Source: Plantago ovata
Taxonomy: Eukaryota; Streptophyta; Magnoliopsida; Lamiales; Plantaginaceae
DNA: 64,000 nucleotides
NCBI GenBank assembly: GCA_028274465.1
Contig: CM051455.1
Span: 93,256,365 to 93,320,364 of the forward strand
Direction: 5' to 3'
A program made the translations under genes and the position numbers. This document shows positions 9,575 to 20,534 of the stretch, piece by piece; position 1 is the stretch's first letter, and every line of letters starts with the position of its first letter. The notes beneath the pieces are model-generated. The model was not told the origin of the DNA, did no database searches, and was given only the letters and a program-made list of their open reading frames with translations.

Positions 9575-11248
9575 GTGATAGAAATTCCTCCACCATCTCT
9601 CTTAACTGGTGAAGGAGATGCTGAGAGAAGTCGTTTGCTGAGAAATGATGATCAGATCGCCACTGAAATCAAAGCTCACTCACTCACTCCCTCTTTAGTG
9701 CCGTTCCCAAACGTTGAGGAGTTTAATCCTAGAATAAAGGCACTAATGGTTGTTCACAAAGCATGCCAAGAAGAGGATGATGCCTTGCTTGCTGAGAGTC
9801 TGCTTGACGTTAGCAAAATACTGACTATTGTGCTGAGACGCACTACTACACTTACCATAGCTCAGAAAGACATAAGCCTACATCACAAAAGCTATGAAGA
9901 AGATGTCAGTCAAGCACTCAAGCTTGCTAAAAGCGCATTGAAAAAGGCTCAGGCTATGCTTGAAGAAAAAGTCAACAATGAGCGCAGACTTGAGGAGAAT
10001 CTGACTTTTATTAAGGAAGAATTGTCTAAGCTAACTACAGATCAGCAAGACATGATTCTTAAATACAATAGCTTAAATACTCTTGCTGAAAATTGCAATG
10101 AGTTTTTCTCTCTACACATCAAACATATGATGCAATCCATGTCTAAGGGGGAAGATTCTAGAAAAAGAAAGTCATCAAGAGATAGATCAACTAATCCCTC
10201 CCAAGCTGAAGCGCCATTAAAACTGCCAGGACCACCTCCCAGAGAACCTCTTGCTGACACAGAGCAAAGTTCTAAGAAAGAAACAGATTCTGAGAGAAGT
10301 TCAGCAAATCCTAAAAGGAGATGCACTTCTGCTGAAACTCAAGAATTCTGTCACACTGAAAGTCATCAAGATCTGAATGAAGATGATGATAATGATGATG
10401 GCCAAACAATAGCTCAAGCTATAAGAGCTAAGCCTCTTTCTGCCTTAACGCCATCTGGCCAATCCAGACACTTCTCTTCTGACTCCAGATCTTTAGCAAG
10501 AGATCAGGAAAATGCTAAGTCAAGAAGAAGAAAGCAAAGACAAGAAGAAAGAAGTCTTGTCAACATTGAAATTGGCACTAGCATTGATTATACTAAGACC
10601 AGCAAAGAGGAAACCACTCAGAATGTGATCAGAAACCTCCATGGTTGCTGGATCATAAAGCTGGAAGATCTTTTGGCCAATGACTTCTTTCCAACTGATG
10701 TACTGAATCAGATGTACACTTGGATTGAATTGAAAGTTGCAAGAAAAGAAAGGGATCCTCCTCCCTACCCAAGGAACATAGCTATAAAATGGCTGAACTT
10801 AGAAATCTTGGTAAGAAGAACTTCCATCAGCAAGAAGCTAAAACAAGAGCCCGATTTAATCAAGCCGATGGATGTTGCTTACTATAGTGACCCTTTAACC
10901 AAGAAGTCCAAAAAGAAATATGGCTTGATTCCTTATGAGTACTTTTATCTTACTGCTAAGGATCAAGAAGAAGACCTTCTCTGGTTAAGGAAGATTCATG
11001 CCAACAAGGGTATTTCAGACACTCAACTTCTACATGCTAGCAATTGGGGCATGCACTTGTGGGTAATTCATTACAAAGAGATGAATGGTGAAAACCATCA
11101 TTATACTGCCTGCAAGAATCCAAGGATTATTCAACTTGAAGTCCGTAAGCTACTTGTAGATTACGAGAAGGACTGTGTTGAATTCTCTACTCTTGCTAAG
11201 AAGAGTGTAAGGGAGATTCTTAGAAAATCTTCTGCTGGAATAGTTTAG
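9575..11248 (+). CDS. aORF segment 5, coiled coil and conserved C-terminal domain
   Basis: A 557-codon open segment. Codons about 80-200 have heptad-like spacing suggesting a coiled coil. A basic, Ser/Arg/Lys-rich stretch follows (codons 190-340). The last 200 codons look folded, with many Trp, Tyr and Leu residues, and end at the TAG of 11246-11248. Joined to the preceding segments in one direction, the aORF spans about 5.2 kb, far longer than the usual Sirevirus env-like gene. I do not recognise a named domain in this part. In S2 the homology stops near the Met-Ser-Lys-Gly-Glu codons (about 17880). Confidence 0.6.
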   Translation: MIEIPPPSLLTGEGDAERSRLLRNDDQIATEIKAHSLTPSLVPFPNVEEFNPRIKALMVVHKACQEEDDALLAESLLDVSKILTIVLRRTTTLTIAQKDISLHHKSYEEDVSQALKLAKSALKKAQAMLEEKVNNERRLEENLTFIKEELSKLTTDQQDMILKYNSLNTLAENCNEFFSLHIKHMMQSMSKGEDSRKRKSSRDRSTNPSQAEAPLKLPGPPPREPLADTEQSSKKETDSERSSANPKRRCTSAETQEFCHTESHQDLNEDDDNDDGQTIAQAIRAKPLSALTPSGQSRHFSSDSRSLARDQENAKSRRRKQRQEERSLVNIEIGTSIDYTKTSKEETTQNVIRNLHGCWIIKLEDLLANDFFPTDVLNQMYTWIELKVARKERDPPPYPRNIAIKWLNLEILVRRTSISKKLKQEPDLIKPMDVAYYSDPLTKKSKKKYGLIPYEYFYLTAKDQEEDLLWLRKIHANKGISDTQLLHASNWGMHLWVIHYKEMNGENHHYTACKNPRIIQLEVRKLLVDYEKDCVEFSTLAKKSVREILRKSSAGIV

Positions 11249-11504
11249 TCCCTTGTAAAAGCTTTGTTTTGTTTGCTGAATACTTTAGTTATCTATGAGC
11301 TTTCTTGTAAACTTACTGAAAGATAACTATCAGCAATGAACGTTTTGACTCTTATTGGTTTTTTATTATGCAAACTATTTATGCTTACTGTTTTATTATT
11401 CAAGTATGTTTGCATTAATCAACTGATTTATTCAACGTCAGAAACCTCTAAAAGGGTAACAATTAATTTAGCCATGGATTGCTAACATCAAAAAGGGAGA
11501 AATT
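11249..11504 (+). other. 3' spacer and polypurine tract of S1
   Basis: AT-rich non-coding sequence with several scattered TTGCTGAA-like motifs. It ends in AAAAAGGGAGAAATTT (from 11490), which is the plus-strand primer tract immediately before the LTR. Confidence 0.75.
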
Positions 11505-13094
11505 TGTTAGGAAACTTGTAATTTTGATGAGCTATTAACCATGCTAAATTAAGAAAAGTCCAGTAACTAGTACTCTTAAGGTCCATAGGAATTTAGAATT
11601 TTAAGGACATTGTAAAAAAGGAACGTTTGCTGGAGACTTAGTGTAGGTACTAGTTAGGTGCTTTCGTTTGCTGATGATGTACTTTGTTTTTACAAATGAA
11701 CTATTGAAGCACTAGAACCGCTCAGAAACTTGAAGATTCGAAGACCGAAGACTTAGAAGAATTCTGAGAAAGGTATCTACAAAGGCACATGTTGCTCAGA
11801 AAGTAAGGTTTTCAGCAACAGCTCGCATAAGTGAAATTCTATATGACAGAGTAGGTTGTGCTTGCTGAAACTGAGACTGACCACTTGCTGAAAAATATAT
11901 GTGACCTCCATGCTGAAAAGTACTTGCATTTTGGCTCCAACGTTCACATTTGAATATTATTCAAATGAACTTTAAATGCAAAGTAGGCACGCGAAGAACA
12001 TGAAGACTAGAAGACAAATGAAGGACGATGGCTGAAAACTCGTCTTAACCGTACTGTATTGGCTATTCTTGAATCTACCTATTAGCTAAAGGAGAAGATT
12101 CACTAAAAGTACAAAAGCAAGATAGTGACATCTTAAGGTGCAAAGCCTTAGAATTTGAAATTCAAACGGCTCCCTTGATACACTATAAATAGAGGTCATC
12201 TAGCAAAGAGAAGAAGTGTGTCAACAACGTGATCAAACTCTCACTTTTGCATAAACACTCAAAACCTCTATACTCTTTACTGCCTATTGATCCATTCCAA
12301 GACTTAAGCTTGAAACAAAAGCTACTTGTGAAGAAGTAGAACATTCACGGCTAAGAAATTAGTTAAGTGTTCTTTCTTTCGAACAAGAACAAGTCTTGAC
12401 ACCAGAAACAATCAAACTTGCTTACTGAAAAGTATTACAAGTTGTGTTTCTTTAGATAACTTGTTATAGCTGAAAACGTTATACGCAAGTGATCTCATCC
12501 CAAACCTCTCTAAGTGATAAACACCCTTATTAAGGCGTGAAATTCAGGGGGAATTAATCAAGCATTGTGTTGCTGATTATAAATCCCAAGTTTGGTGGAG
12601 AACAAGGTTACAGTTCTCTAGTTAGGTTGGAAACGAAGCAAGTGTGCTTTGGTTTCTGAAGAATCATTAGTGATAGGATTTGTAAGGAACCTCAATCTTA
12701 TCTTAGTGGATTCAGTCCTAGAAAGGACAAAGTGGATTAGTTGATAGATTACGCCACTCTCAGATACCACTATAAAAGTGTTTGTGTGATTTATTTTACT
12801 GCATTTAGTTTTCAGCAAGCTACACTTATTGTACACTGTCACTCTGCTCACTTGCTGAAACTAGCACTTTCTGAAAAGCACTTATTGTATAAAGTCTTCT
12901 GCACTCTGTTTTTAAAGTAGCAGTAAACGCGTTACTGAAAAGTAACAAATACTTGCTGAGAATGTTAAGTACCAGCAAACTCATTACTGAAATGTAATAA
13001 GCACTTGCTGAGAAAGTTTTAAACAACGAAAAGTTGAAAAGACTATTCACTCCCCCCCCCCCTAGTTTTTTCTTGTTGTTTAAAGGGACCAACA
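11505..13094 (+). repeat. 3' LTR of the Sirevirus-like element S1
   Basis: It starts TGTTAGG directly after the polypurine tract and ends CCAACA, giving matching TGTT/AACA ends over 1590 bp. It contains a TATA box at 12183-12192 and at least three exact TTGCTGAA octamers (11872, 11885, 12852). A C-run (about 13052-13062) lies close to the 3' end. The next base (13095) belongs to the integrase gene of S2. Confidence 0.85.
12183..12192 (+). promoter_or_regulatory. TATA box of the S1 LTR
   Basis: CTATAAATAG preceded by GC-containing sequence and followed by an AC-rich putative leader. The position, about 680 bp into a 1590-bp LTR, fits a U3/R border. It would drive the genomic transcript if the partner LTR still exists. 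Confidence 0.55.
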
Positions 13095-13594
13095 GTACCC
13101 TTAAGGAAGTAGCTAGATACGTGCTTGCTGACACTGCTATACTCAAAATAGATGCTTGATAACTAAGGAGTACAACAAAACTCCCTATGAGCTATTTGTT
13201 GGTTGCAGTTGCTCCGGACGTTGCTGAAACAATGCAATTCCCTGTGTCTACTGAAGAGTTACCGCAAATAAGCAATACTGAACAAGTAGTTGTTGATGAA
13301 CCTATATCAGTTGAGGCACAACCTGAAATCAACAGTGTTGAACAAGCACGTGCTGAAAAGTCACATGCTGAAATGCATACATGTCCAGATCCAAAGAACA
13401 AATGTGTTAATATTTGGATTAGAGATCATCACTCTAAGGATATGATTGGTGATATTGACAATCGCCGAGTGACTAGATCCAAAGTTTCTATTAAAAAGGA
13501 CGTTGCTGAAGAAGCAATGGTAGTTGATGAAGAAGCATTATTCTCTTGCTTTGTATCTAAAATTGAACCTAAAACCATAGAAGAAAGAAGCTGA
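13095..13594 (+). pseudogene. S2 integrase tail and linker, internally deleted
   Basis: The sequence enters S2 at the integrase block ACCCTTAAGGAAG.AGCTAG. Compared with S1 it lacks about 46 bp at 13135 and about 400 bp at 13200, so the integrase C-terminus is joined directly to the acidic Ala-Glu-rich linker before RT. It stops at about 13592, where another deletion joins to RT. Confidence 0.75.
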
Positions 13595-14965
13595 GTGAGT
13601 CTGGTGAAGTAACAAGGAATAAAGCACGTTTAGTTGCTCAAGGTTACTGTCAGTCTGAAGGATTGGACTATGATGAGTCTTATGCACCAGTTGCAAGATT
13701 GGATGCAATTAGACTTTTCTTGGCCTTTGCTGCTCATAACGACTTTATAGTTACCAAATGGATGTTAAAAGTGCATTCTTAAATGGTGAACTTGCTGAAG
13801 AAGTCTATTTAGAACAACCCCCTGGCTTTGAACTTTCTTCAGGAACCGAGATGGTATACAAGCTTTAGAAAGTTGTATATGGTCTAAAGCAAGCACCAAG
13901 AGCTTGGTATGATACCTTAGCTAGGTTCTTGATGGACAATGGTTTTAATAAGGGTGAGGTTGATAAAACCTTGTTTACCATTAATCATGATGGTAAATTA
14001 CTTTTAGTCCAGATTTATGTGGATGACATAATATTTGGTTCTAAACACAAGCAACTTTGTGATGGATTTGCCAAACTCATGACAAACAAGTTTGAAATGA
14101 GTATGATGGGAGAATTGAATTATTTCCTAGGATTGCAAGTCAAGCAACTCAAGGATGGAATATTCATAAATCAAGCAAAGTATGCAAAAGAAATGCTCAT
14201 AAAATTCAGGATCAAAGAAGATGAAAAATCTGAAAAGATCCCTATGAGTGTTGGTACCAAAATGGGCTATACTAAAAAAGACAAAAGTGTTGATGAACAC
14301 AAGTATAGAAAGCTCATTGGCTCCTTGCTGTATTTAACAGCGAGTAGACCTGACATTCAGTATGATGTTTGTGTGTGTGTGCAAGATTTCAATCTGATCC
14401 TAGAGAATCACACTACAAAAAAGCAACTAAAATACTGAAATATGTCAAAGGTACTGTCAATATTGGATTGTGGTATCCAAAAGATTTTGGTTTGTCACTA
14501 GTTGGCTACTCAGATGCTAATCATGGAGGCTCTACACTTGACAGAAAGAGTACCTCTGGAACATGTCAATTCCTAGGAACAAGACTAATTTCATGGTTCA
14601 GCAAGAAGCAAACTTGTGTGGCAACTTCTTCCACAGAACCTGAATATATTGCAACTTGTTGTTGCACTGCTCAAATCCTATGGATTCAGCAACAATTAAG
14701 GGATTATGGTATCTTTGAAAAGAAGACTCCAATCTTCTGTGATAATACAAGTGCTATTGCTATCACGCAAAATCCAAAGTTCCATTCAAGAACTAAGAAC
14801 ATTGATATTAGACATCACTTCATAAGAGACCATGTTGAGAAATGAGATATTGAGGTAATTGAGGTAGGCACTAATGATCAGCTTGCTGCCATCTTTACCA
14901 AACCACTGTCTGATAATAGATTTTCAATCCTAAGGTACAAACTTTGGTTATTGGAACTTGCCTAA
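13595..14965 (+). pseudogene. S2 reverse transcriptase and RNase H
   Basis: RT starts within the KLSESGEV block because the preceding GTKW motif is deleted. A frameshift (GTTACCAAATGG, about 13750-13760) breaks the palm. The catalytic YVDD is at 14016-14027. RNase H carries GYSDANHGG and reaches the C-terminus at a TAA (14963-14965) after an in-frame TGA near 14843. A TAG lies near 13866. The gene is close in sequence to S1 but clearly a separate copy. Confidence 0.85.
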
Positions 14966-14990
14966 AATATCTTGAAGATATATTACAAGG

Positions 14991-15366
14991 TTGCTGAAAC
15001 AGGTATTCAGCAAGGTCTAAATCTTTATGATATAAAACTTGTAGTATGCCTTCAATAAAAAGTAATTCAGCAAAAGATATGATTCTTAACTTTATTAAAA
15101 GCTGATTACTAAGGTTTGCTGAAACAGGCATTCAGAAAATAAAGGGACTTTTGCAAACTAATATTTGTTAAGGAAACTTGTTTGCATAATGCTGAAACGG
15201 GCATTCAGTATTCGAAAGGGAACAAAGATTGCTGAAACAGGCATTCAGACAATCTTGAAAGGAACTGAGACAGGAACTCAGCAAAGTAAATGCACAGTCT
15301 CATAATTACTCTATATTATCTCAATCATAAGATGTATTTGCTGTGAGACAGGAACTCAGAAATACA
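14991..15366 (+). other. Hairpin-array spacer (copy S2)
   Basis: Six stem-loops with the same 7-nt loop class as S1 lie at 14991-15013, 15115-15138, 15188-15212, 15225-15256, 15265-15281 and 15333-15366. The stems covary. The stem at 15225-15256 has 12 pairs with one bulge. The last extends through TGTATTT pairing with AAATACA. A near copy of the LTR start (TTTGTTAAGGAAACTTG) sits at 15164-15180, the same place as in S1. Confidence 0.75.
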
Positions 15367-15687
15367 AATGATTATCAAAAATAAAAGAGATAATTAGTTA
15401 ATGGGGAATTTCAGCAAACACAAAGATCAAAAGAATTTTGGATACATTTAGATAATGTGTTTGATTGACGATTATGATCCCTCGGTTAAAAAGAAGTAAT
15501 TATTGTGTTGTTTTTGGCACAGATAAACTAAAAGGGCATTGAGTGCTTATTGGTTAAATTGGTTCGTTGATTTAAAGCAAGATGCTTATCCAACGGTACA
15601 TTTTGTATGAATTGACACGATCTAACAGTTACTCGCTAGTGGGCCACTATGCATTTATTACGCGTGCACCTTCCAAAAAGTATACAA
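15367..15687 (+). other. S2 spacer upstream of the missing aORF start
   Basis: Non-coding. It matches the S1 region 5417-5760 in short blocks such as GGCACAGATAAACT, GATTTAAAGCA and CCAACGGT. The homology ends just before the point where S1 has its hairpin and TATA box, so S2 has lost the aORF promoter. Confidence 0.6.
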
Positions 15688-15920
15688 ATTTAAGAATGCA
15701 CTTTTAACATCCATTTGGTAACTATAAAGTCGTTATGAGCAGCAAAGGCCAAGAAAAGTCTAATTGCATCCAATCTTGCAACTGGTGCATAAGATTCATC
15801 ATAGTCCAATCCTTCAGTCTGACAGTAACCTTGAGCAACGAAACGTGTTTTATTCCTTGTTACTTCACCAGACTCACTCAGCTTATTTCTAAACACCCAC
15901 TTAGTACCAATTGCTTTCTT
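15688..15920 (-). pseudogene. Inverted RT fragment inside S2
   Basis: The minus strand encodes RT from the GTKWVFRNK block through [27 protein letters not shown] and the WMLKVHS end. It shares the S2-specific variant GTTACCAAATGG with the plus-strand copy at 13595-13790, so it derives from S2 itself or a very close sister. It keeps about 40 bp (the GTKW block) that the plus-strand copy has lost. The two copies face each other about 1.9 kb apart. Confidence 0.85.
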
Positions 15921-17928
15921 AGATACAAGCAACAAGCACGCTGAAGCTTCTGTATCAGAACCAATTCCTCATGTTCAGCAGGAACTTGCAAATCAGGATG
16001 CTAATCAAGGTCCTAAAGACATGATTATTGAAACCGCACAACCAAGTGCGCAAAATGAGCCTGCCTCTTCTCAGCAGGCTCATTTGGAAACATCTCTACC
16101 TGATCTAGAGATCCTTTCTCCTCAAGAAAGTTCAGCTTACATGTACAAGCAGTTCAAAAAGACTACTTTGTCCAAGGTTCTGAAATCTTCAGCACCTGGC
16201 AAAAGTATAGATCAATGGACTTTGTTGAACTCTTCCCTCTTCTCATCAATGACAAGAAGAAGCAATCATTCCTCAATCTGGAAGCTTTTATTTATTCAGT
16301 GATGCCGATGGATCATGTTACCTTTGCTGAGCAAATGGATAGCAAACTACTTGATACCGTCAGCAAAATGCTGAAGAAAATTTTCAAAGAAGCTAGTCTC
16401 AATGACCAAGCTGAACTTCTAAAGAACAACTTTGTTCCTGCTGTAGCTGATCCAGAGGTAATCACAGAAGAAAAGGAAGTGACTAGTACAACTGTGTACA
16501 AATCCATTCCTATAGTCATCCTTACTAATGATGAGGGAAATGATGAAGAAAAAGAAGAGGATGAGGACTCCAGTGATGAGAATGATCCGGATAATTCTAA
16601 GGACTCCAAGGATTCAAAGGACGACAATGATGATACCTAAGGTACTAGTCCCGGTGCTGGTGGAGAATTAACTATGACTCAAGATAAGTCTGACCACGCA
16701 CATACTGAAAAGCATGATGCTGAGCAACCACCTCCCAGTAACCCTGAAGAATCCACTCCCACTGCTGCTGAGAAACCAACAGCTGATAAGTCACTTGAAT
16801 TTCCTACAGCTGAACAAGTTGTAGTGAATACTGAAAAGCCAGCAACTGAAGAAGTTGTTGATGCTGAAACTTCTCAGGAGCTTGCTGAAATTGCCAAAGG
16901 CAAAAAGAAGCTTGTTGATGATGAAATAGCTGCTGAAGCTACAATCAAGGTTACTTCTGAAAACCTTGACAATGAGGAAGCTGAAGATCTTAGAAAGGCC
17001 ATTCAAAATAGCCTTGTGATAAATGTTCCAGAGACTCAACATTTTGAGGTTGCTCAGTCTTTTGGAATAAAGATCCTGAACAAAGCTCATTTCAACTACC
17101 TACTACTGGTGAAACTCCAGTTGATGAGTCAGAAGTGTTGCACTCAGCAACCACTCATCCACAACATCAACAAGAAGTGGCTGACAGAAAAAGGCTATCA
17201 TGTATGGAAGATGATGTTGATAGTTCATCTGGCTTCTCTGACTATGATGGAAAAATGTTGGAGACAAGATCAACGACAAGATAGCTGATCCTACTAAAAC
17301 TAATGTAGTGGATCCTGCTGAAAGTCCTAAAGCACTCCATCACACTGAATCTTCAGATGAAGACCATGAAACGCATGAAACTGCCCATGTTGAAGATCAG
17401 TTTGCCACTGAGTAGGCTCACTTAGTTGCTCCCTCACTTGTACCTTTTCCAGATGTGGACAGTGTTACACCAATAATTAATGCACTACAACAAGTTCACA
17501 AACAGTGCACTGATGAGGATGCAACACTACTTGCTCACGAGCCATTAAACATTGAAAAGATCTTGAAAGTCCTGCTGACAAGGACAACAAGTCTTACTTT
17601 GGCTCAGGCTGATGTCAATACACAACAAAAAACCAATGATGCATCTTCAGTCCAAACAATGAGAGTTGCTAAAATTCACTCAAAAAGGCACAAAAGGATC
17701 TTGAAGAAAAGATGCAATCATTGAAAGATTGACTAGAGATATGGATGAAGTCAGACACACGATGTCTACACTTAACAAAGGTCAGCAAGAGCTGATCTTA
17801 CACTTCAATGGGCTAAAGACTCTTACTGACTTTTGTAATCAGTACTTTTCTACCCAAGTATTTGCTGACAAGCAATCCATGTCTAAGGGGGAAGCAAAAT
17901 AGAAGAGATCAAGGAAGAATAACAAGGA
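15913..17928 (+). pseudogene. S2 aORF fragment
   Basis: Collinear with S1 aORF segments 3-5 from the exon that follows mini-intron a. Exon lengths around the two missing introns match exactly (96 bp between them, and 75 bp to the shared TTCAAAAA block). A frameshift near 16210 and stops near 16640, 17288 and 17415 break the reading. The last shared words are ATGTCTAAGGGGGAAG (about 17880); after some 45 bp the foldback repeat begins. Confidence 0.7.
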
Positions 17929-19177
17929 TTATACTTGTTAGAGCAAGTGTGTGTCGATCCCACGATCACGGAATGGATCGTTAGAGCGAGTCCATGATGT
18001 TCCCATAACTGCGCATAGTTGTTCGAGGAGGATATCCGAACAATGGAAGAACCCACTGGAGCTCCCATCGATGTATACTATACACTAAGGTGTCTATGGG
18101 AACCGGAGTTGTGGAGGTGATGCCATTCGTCCTTAGATTCTCAGGACTTTATCATCACATATGTTGCGCCATGTGCTTTGGTTGGAACCAACGCTTGCAC
18201 CCTGAAATAATGGGTAGATACGTTCCAACTGGGAACTTGGTTATATACATAGGGTGGATGATAGGTTATCTCTTGAGAGGATTCATCTCTTGTGTGTGGC
18301 ATTAGAGAGAACTTCTCTAGTCGTTCATAGTTGTGATGGTAAAACCGCTGACCAGCGTACAGATATATTTATGAATGTTCATAAATATATTGTGTTCACC
18401 AAGCAACTCATTGAAGACACCATGGATGTGTTAATGGGATAGACACTTCATAGATCCTAGATGCATTCGAGTCAGTCAGATGAAATGACCTTACCATCGC
18501 CGCATTGAGTACAACAGACTTCACAGCGAAAGGTAGTTTCTCAAACATCCTCATGTATTAATATTGCAAATGGAATTGTCTAGGAATTCCATGATGCCTA
18601 AATGTGACGATGGTAAGGTCCTTTCATCTGGCTTACTCGAATGCATCTAGGACCGGTGAAGTGTCTATCCCAATAATGCACTCATGGCGCCTTCACTGAG
18701 ATGTTTGGTTACCGAGATATATTTATGACCCTCCTAAATATATTTATATTTTGGCAAACGAATTTACCAATACAACTATGAACGACTTGAGTAGTTCTCT
18801 CTAATGCTACACATGAGAGATGAATCCTCTCCAGAGACCAACTACCACCATCCCTATGCATATTGCCAAGTTCCCCGCTGGACCGTATCTACCACGTATT
18901 TCACGGTGCAAGTGATGGTTACAGCCAACGAACAGAGCTCAGCATATGTGATGATAAAGACCTGAGAGTCGAAAGACGAATGGCATCACTTCCACAACTC
19001 CGTTTCCCATAGACACTTCGGTGTAGAGTATACATCGGTGAGAGATTTTATGGGTGCGTCTATTGTTCAGATTTCCTCCTCGAACAACCATGCGCCGTTA
19101 CGGAAACACCATGGACTAGCTCCAACAATTCGTTCCGTGACCGTGGGATCGACCACACTCGCTCCAACGAGTATAAC
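17929..19177. repeat. Foldback element: 575-bp inverted arms, 97-bp spacer
   Basis: The left arm 17929-18503 and right arm 18601-19177 are reverse complements with scattered mismatches. Shared blocks include GAGCGAGTCCATG, GTTGTTCGAGGAGGA, GTGTCTATGGGAA and TAGACACTTCA. The tips read TTATACTTGTTAGAGC on the left and its complement on the right. No open reading frame of note and no transposase is visible, and I find no clear flanking duplication. It could be a foldback or Mutator-like non-autonomous element, or two opposed copies of an LTR fragment. Confidence 0.8.
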
Positions 19178-20344
19178 TTCCAGACGCATGCTAGTCTCGA
19201 TTGCGTCATTCAGACCCCCATCCGAGGTGACGTTCGACTAGGGAGAGTTCGGGATATATGATGTTTCACATAGCTCCCACTTACTATGTGATAATACATA
19301 TATCCACTGGGGACATGTTTATATATCGATACAGACCAACCAGATAAAGATATGACATGTTGTTGCCTAGTGAAATATATATATACGTAAGTGAACATAA
19401 ACATGAATGAGCAAACATACATTTATTACGCTGATTGTGATGTAGTATATATGCCCTTAAATGTGGTTGTCTCTAAGACATATTACTAACAATGACGACA
19501 AGTGAAGTCCTTTGCATTCCACCTATAATATAGGTTGGAGTCTTGGAGACCAAGTAGCAAACGCTGGTTGAGGAGTAAACATAGGTGATCCGGCAACAAC
19601 CGTAGAAACGGTCCAACGGCGATATTTGTTGATTAACTTCTTCATGTCCAATAACTGTTAATCGTCCCTTCAATTGTGGAGAGTTAGTTCTTGACCGGTA
19701 CAACTCCTTGACTGAGTTGTAACAAACTCCACCTTCCAAGCCCGGTTTTAGGAACAACTTGATGAGCATGTAAGACTCTCTGAGCCGTTAGATGAGTTCT
19801 AACATACTCTTCAACATTGATATGATGTCAGGTTTGGAAAGAGAGACAAAACATTACTTATGTTGTGAAAAATGTTGTCACATCTTTTATCACAACATTC
19901 ATATGTTGTGCTAAAAGTGGCTTACATAATTCCCAATATAGTTGTGAGAATTCCTGAGTGTATAACACTAACATACCCCTTACTCATTATTTTTCAGTGG
20001 AGTAAGTTAGTAGCGGTTTCAAGATGATTGCCTTTGGAGTTAAACCAAGAGGGGGCGTCTACTGTTGAAGTGAGTTGTATTTAGTTGTTATTCTTGCAGT
20101 GTAAGATTTGTGGCTCCTACGAATTTGTACTTGTGAGGATTTTGTATGATTTGTATATCATTTTGTTAGAGGATTTTAGACACTTTGTTTTATCGTAGAG
20201 TAAATTTCAGTACAGCTTTTTAGGATTAAAAGTAAGGTTTCGTGTTGGCGTGAGACCATCTCACGATACACGACCGAACGCATAAGTATTTTAGTTTTTG
20301 GGTGTTTCACGATACACTTAAGCGTGTTGTCAATTACAGAGTTC
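19178..20344. other. Non-coding stretch with a polypurine tract-like motif
   Basis: No gene is visible. The sequence is AT-rich, with TA dinucleotide runs near 19375. AACCAAGAGGGGGCG at about 20045-20059 followed by TACTGTTGAAGTG resembles the polypurine tract and LTR start of a copia element, so 19440-20330 may be the 3' remnant of another retrotransposon. A short palindrome GTGAGACCATCTCAC is at about 20250. Confidence 0.35.
20331..20342. repeat. Target-site duplication of the LINE, left copy
   Basis: CAATTACAGAGT lies directly beside the poly(T) end. CAATTACGGAGT (22054-22065) flanks the other end. Eleven of twelve bases match. Confidence 0.6.
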
Positions 20345-20534
20345 TTTTTTTTTTTTTTTTTTTTTTTTTGAATGAATAAAGCATATATTGAAAAAAGTTG
20401 AAAAGTACAAAACATTTAAGTAGTAGCAATAACAAAAAGCCATACACAGCTTAAGTGAAAAAGATGACAAAGAAAAACTAAAACCGAGGGAAAGTGATCC
20501 CTGGTTGCAGCCGCGGGCCTCGTTAAAACCCACC

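Larger units (their letters stand above)
1..13094 (+). mobile_element. Sirevirus-like Ty1/copia retrotransposon (copy S1), 5' end outside window
   Basis: The order gag zinc knuckle, DSG protease, HHCC/DDE integrase, YVDD reverse transcriptase, RNase H, spacer, long extra ORF, polypurine tract and 3' LTR is that of a Ty1/copia element of the Sirevirus type. The window opens inside gag, so the 5' LTR and primer-binding site are not visible. Pol carries several stops and frameshifts, so the copy is not autonomous. The right edge is sharp: after the LTR ending AACA at 13094 the sequence resumes inside the integrase gene of a related element (S2). S1 is therefore nested in S2. The target-site duplication cannot be checked because the left edge is missing. 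Confidence 0.85.
13095..17928 (+). mobile_element. Sirevirus-like Ty1/copia element (copy S2), rearranged host of S1
   Basis: S2 is homologous to S1 from the integrase tail onward, with large deletions: integrase and linker joined at about 13135 and 13200, and most of the aORF N-terminal part missing. An inverted RT fragment (15688-15920) lies where the aORF promoter and N-terminus should be. It ends abruptly near 17928 against a foldback repeat, without a recognisable 3' LTR. Its aORF fragment lacks two intron-like inserts that S1 has. Confidence 0.8.

Noticed and set aside
18090..18442. Short ORFs inside the foldback arms
   Set aside because: They appear in inverted, diverged copies with no shared protein signal.
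17880..19240. Nine-base target duplication for the foldback (Mutator-like origin)
   Set aside because: The bases beyond the arm tips on the two sides do not match.
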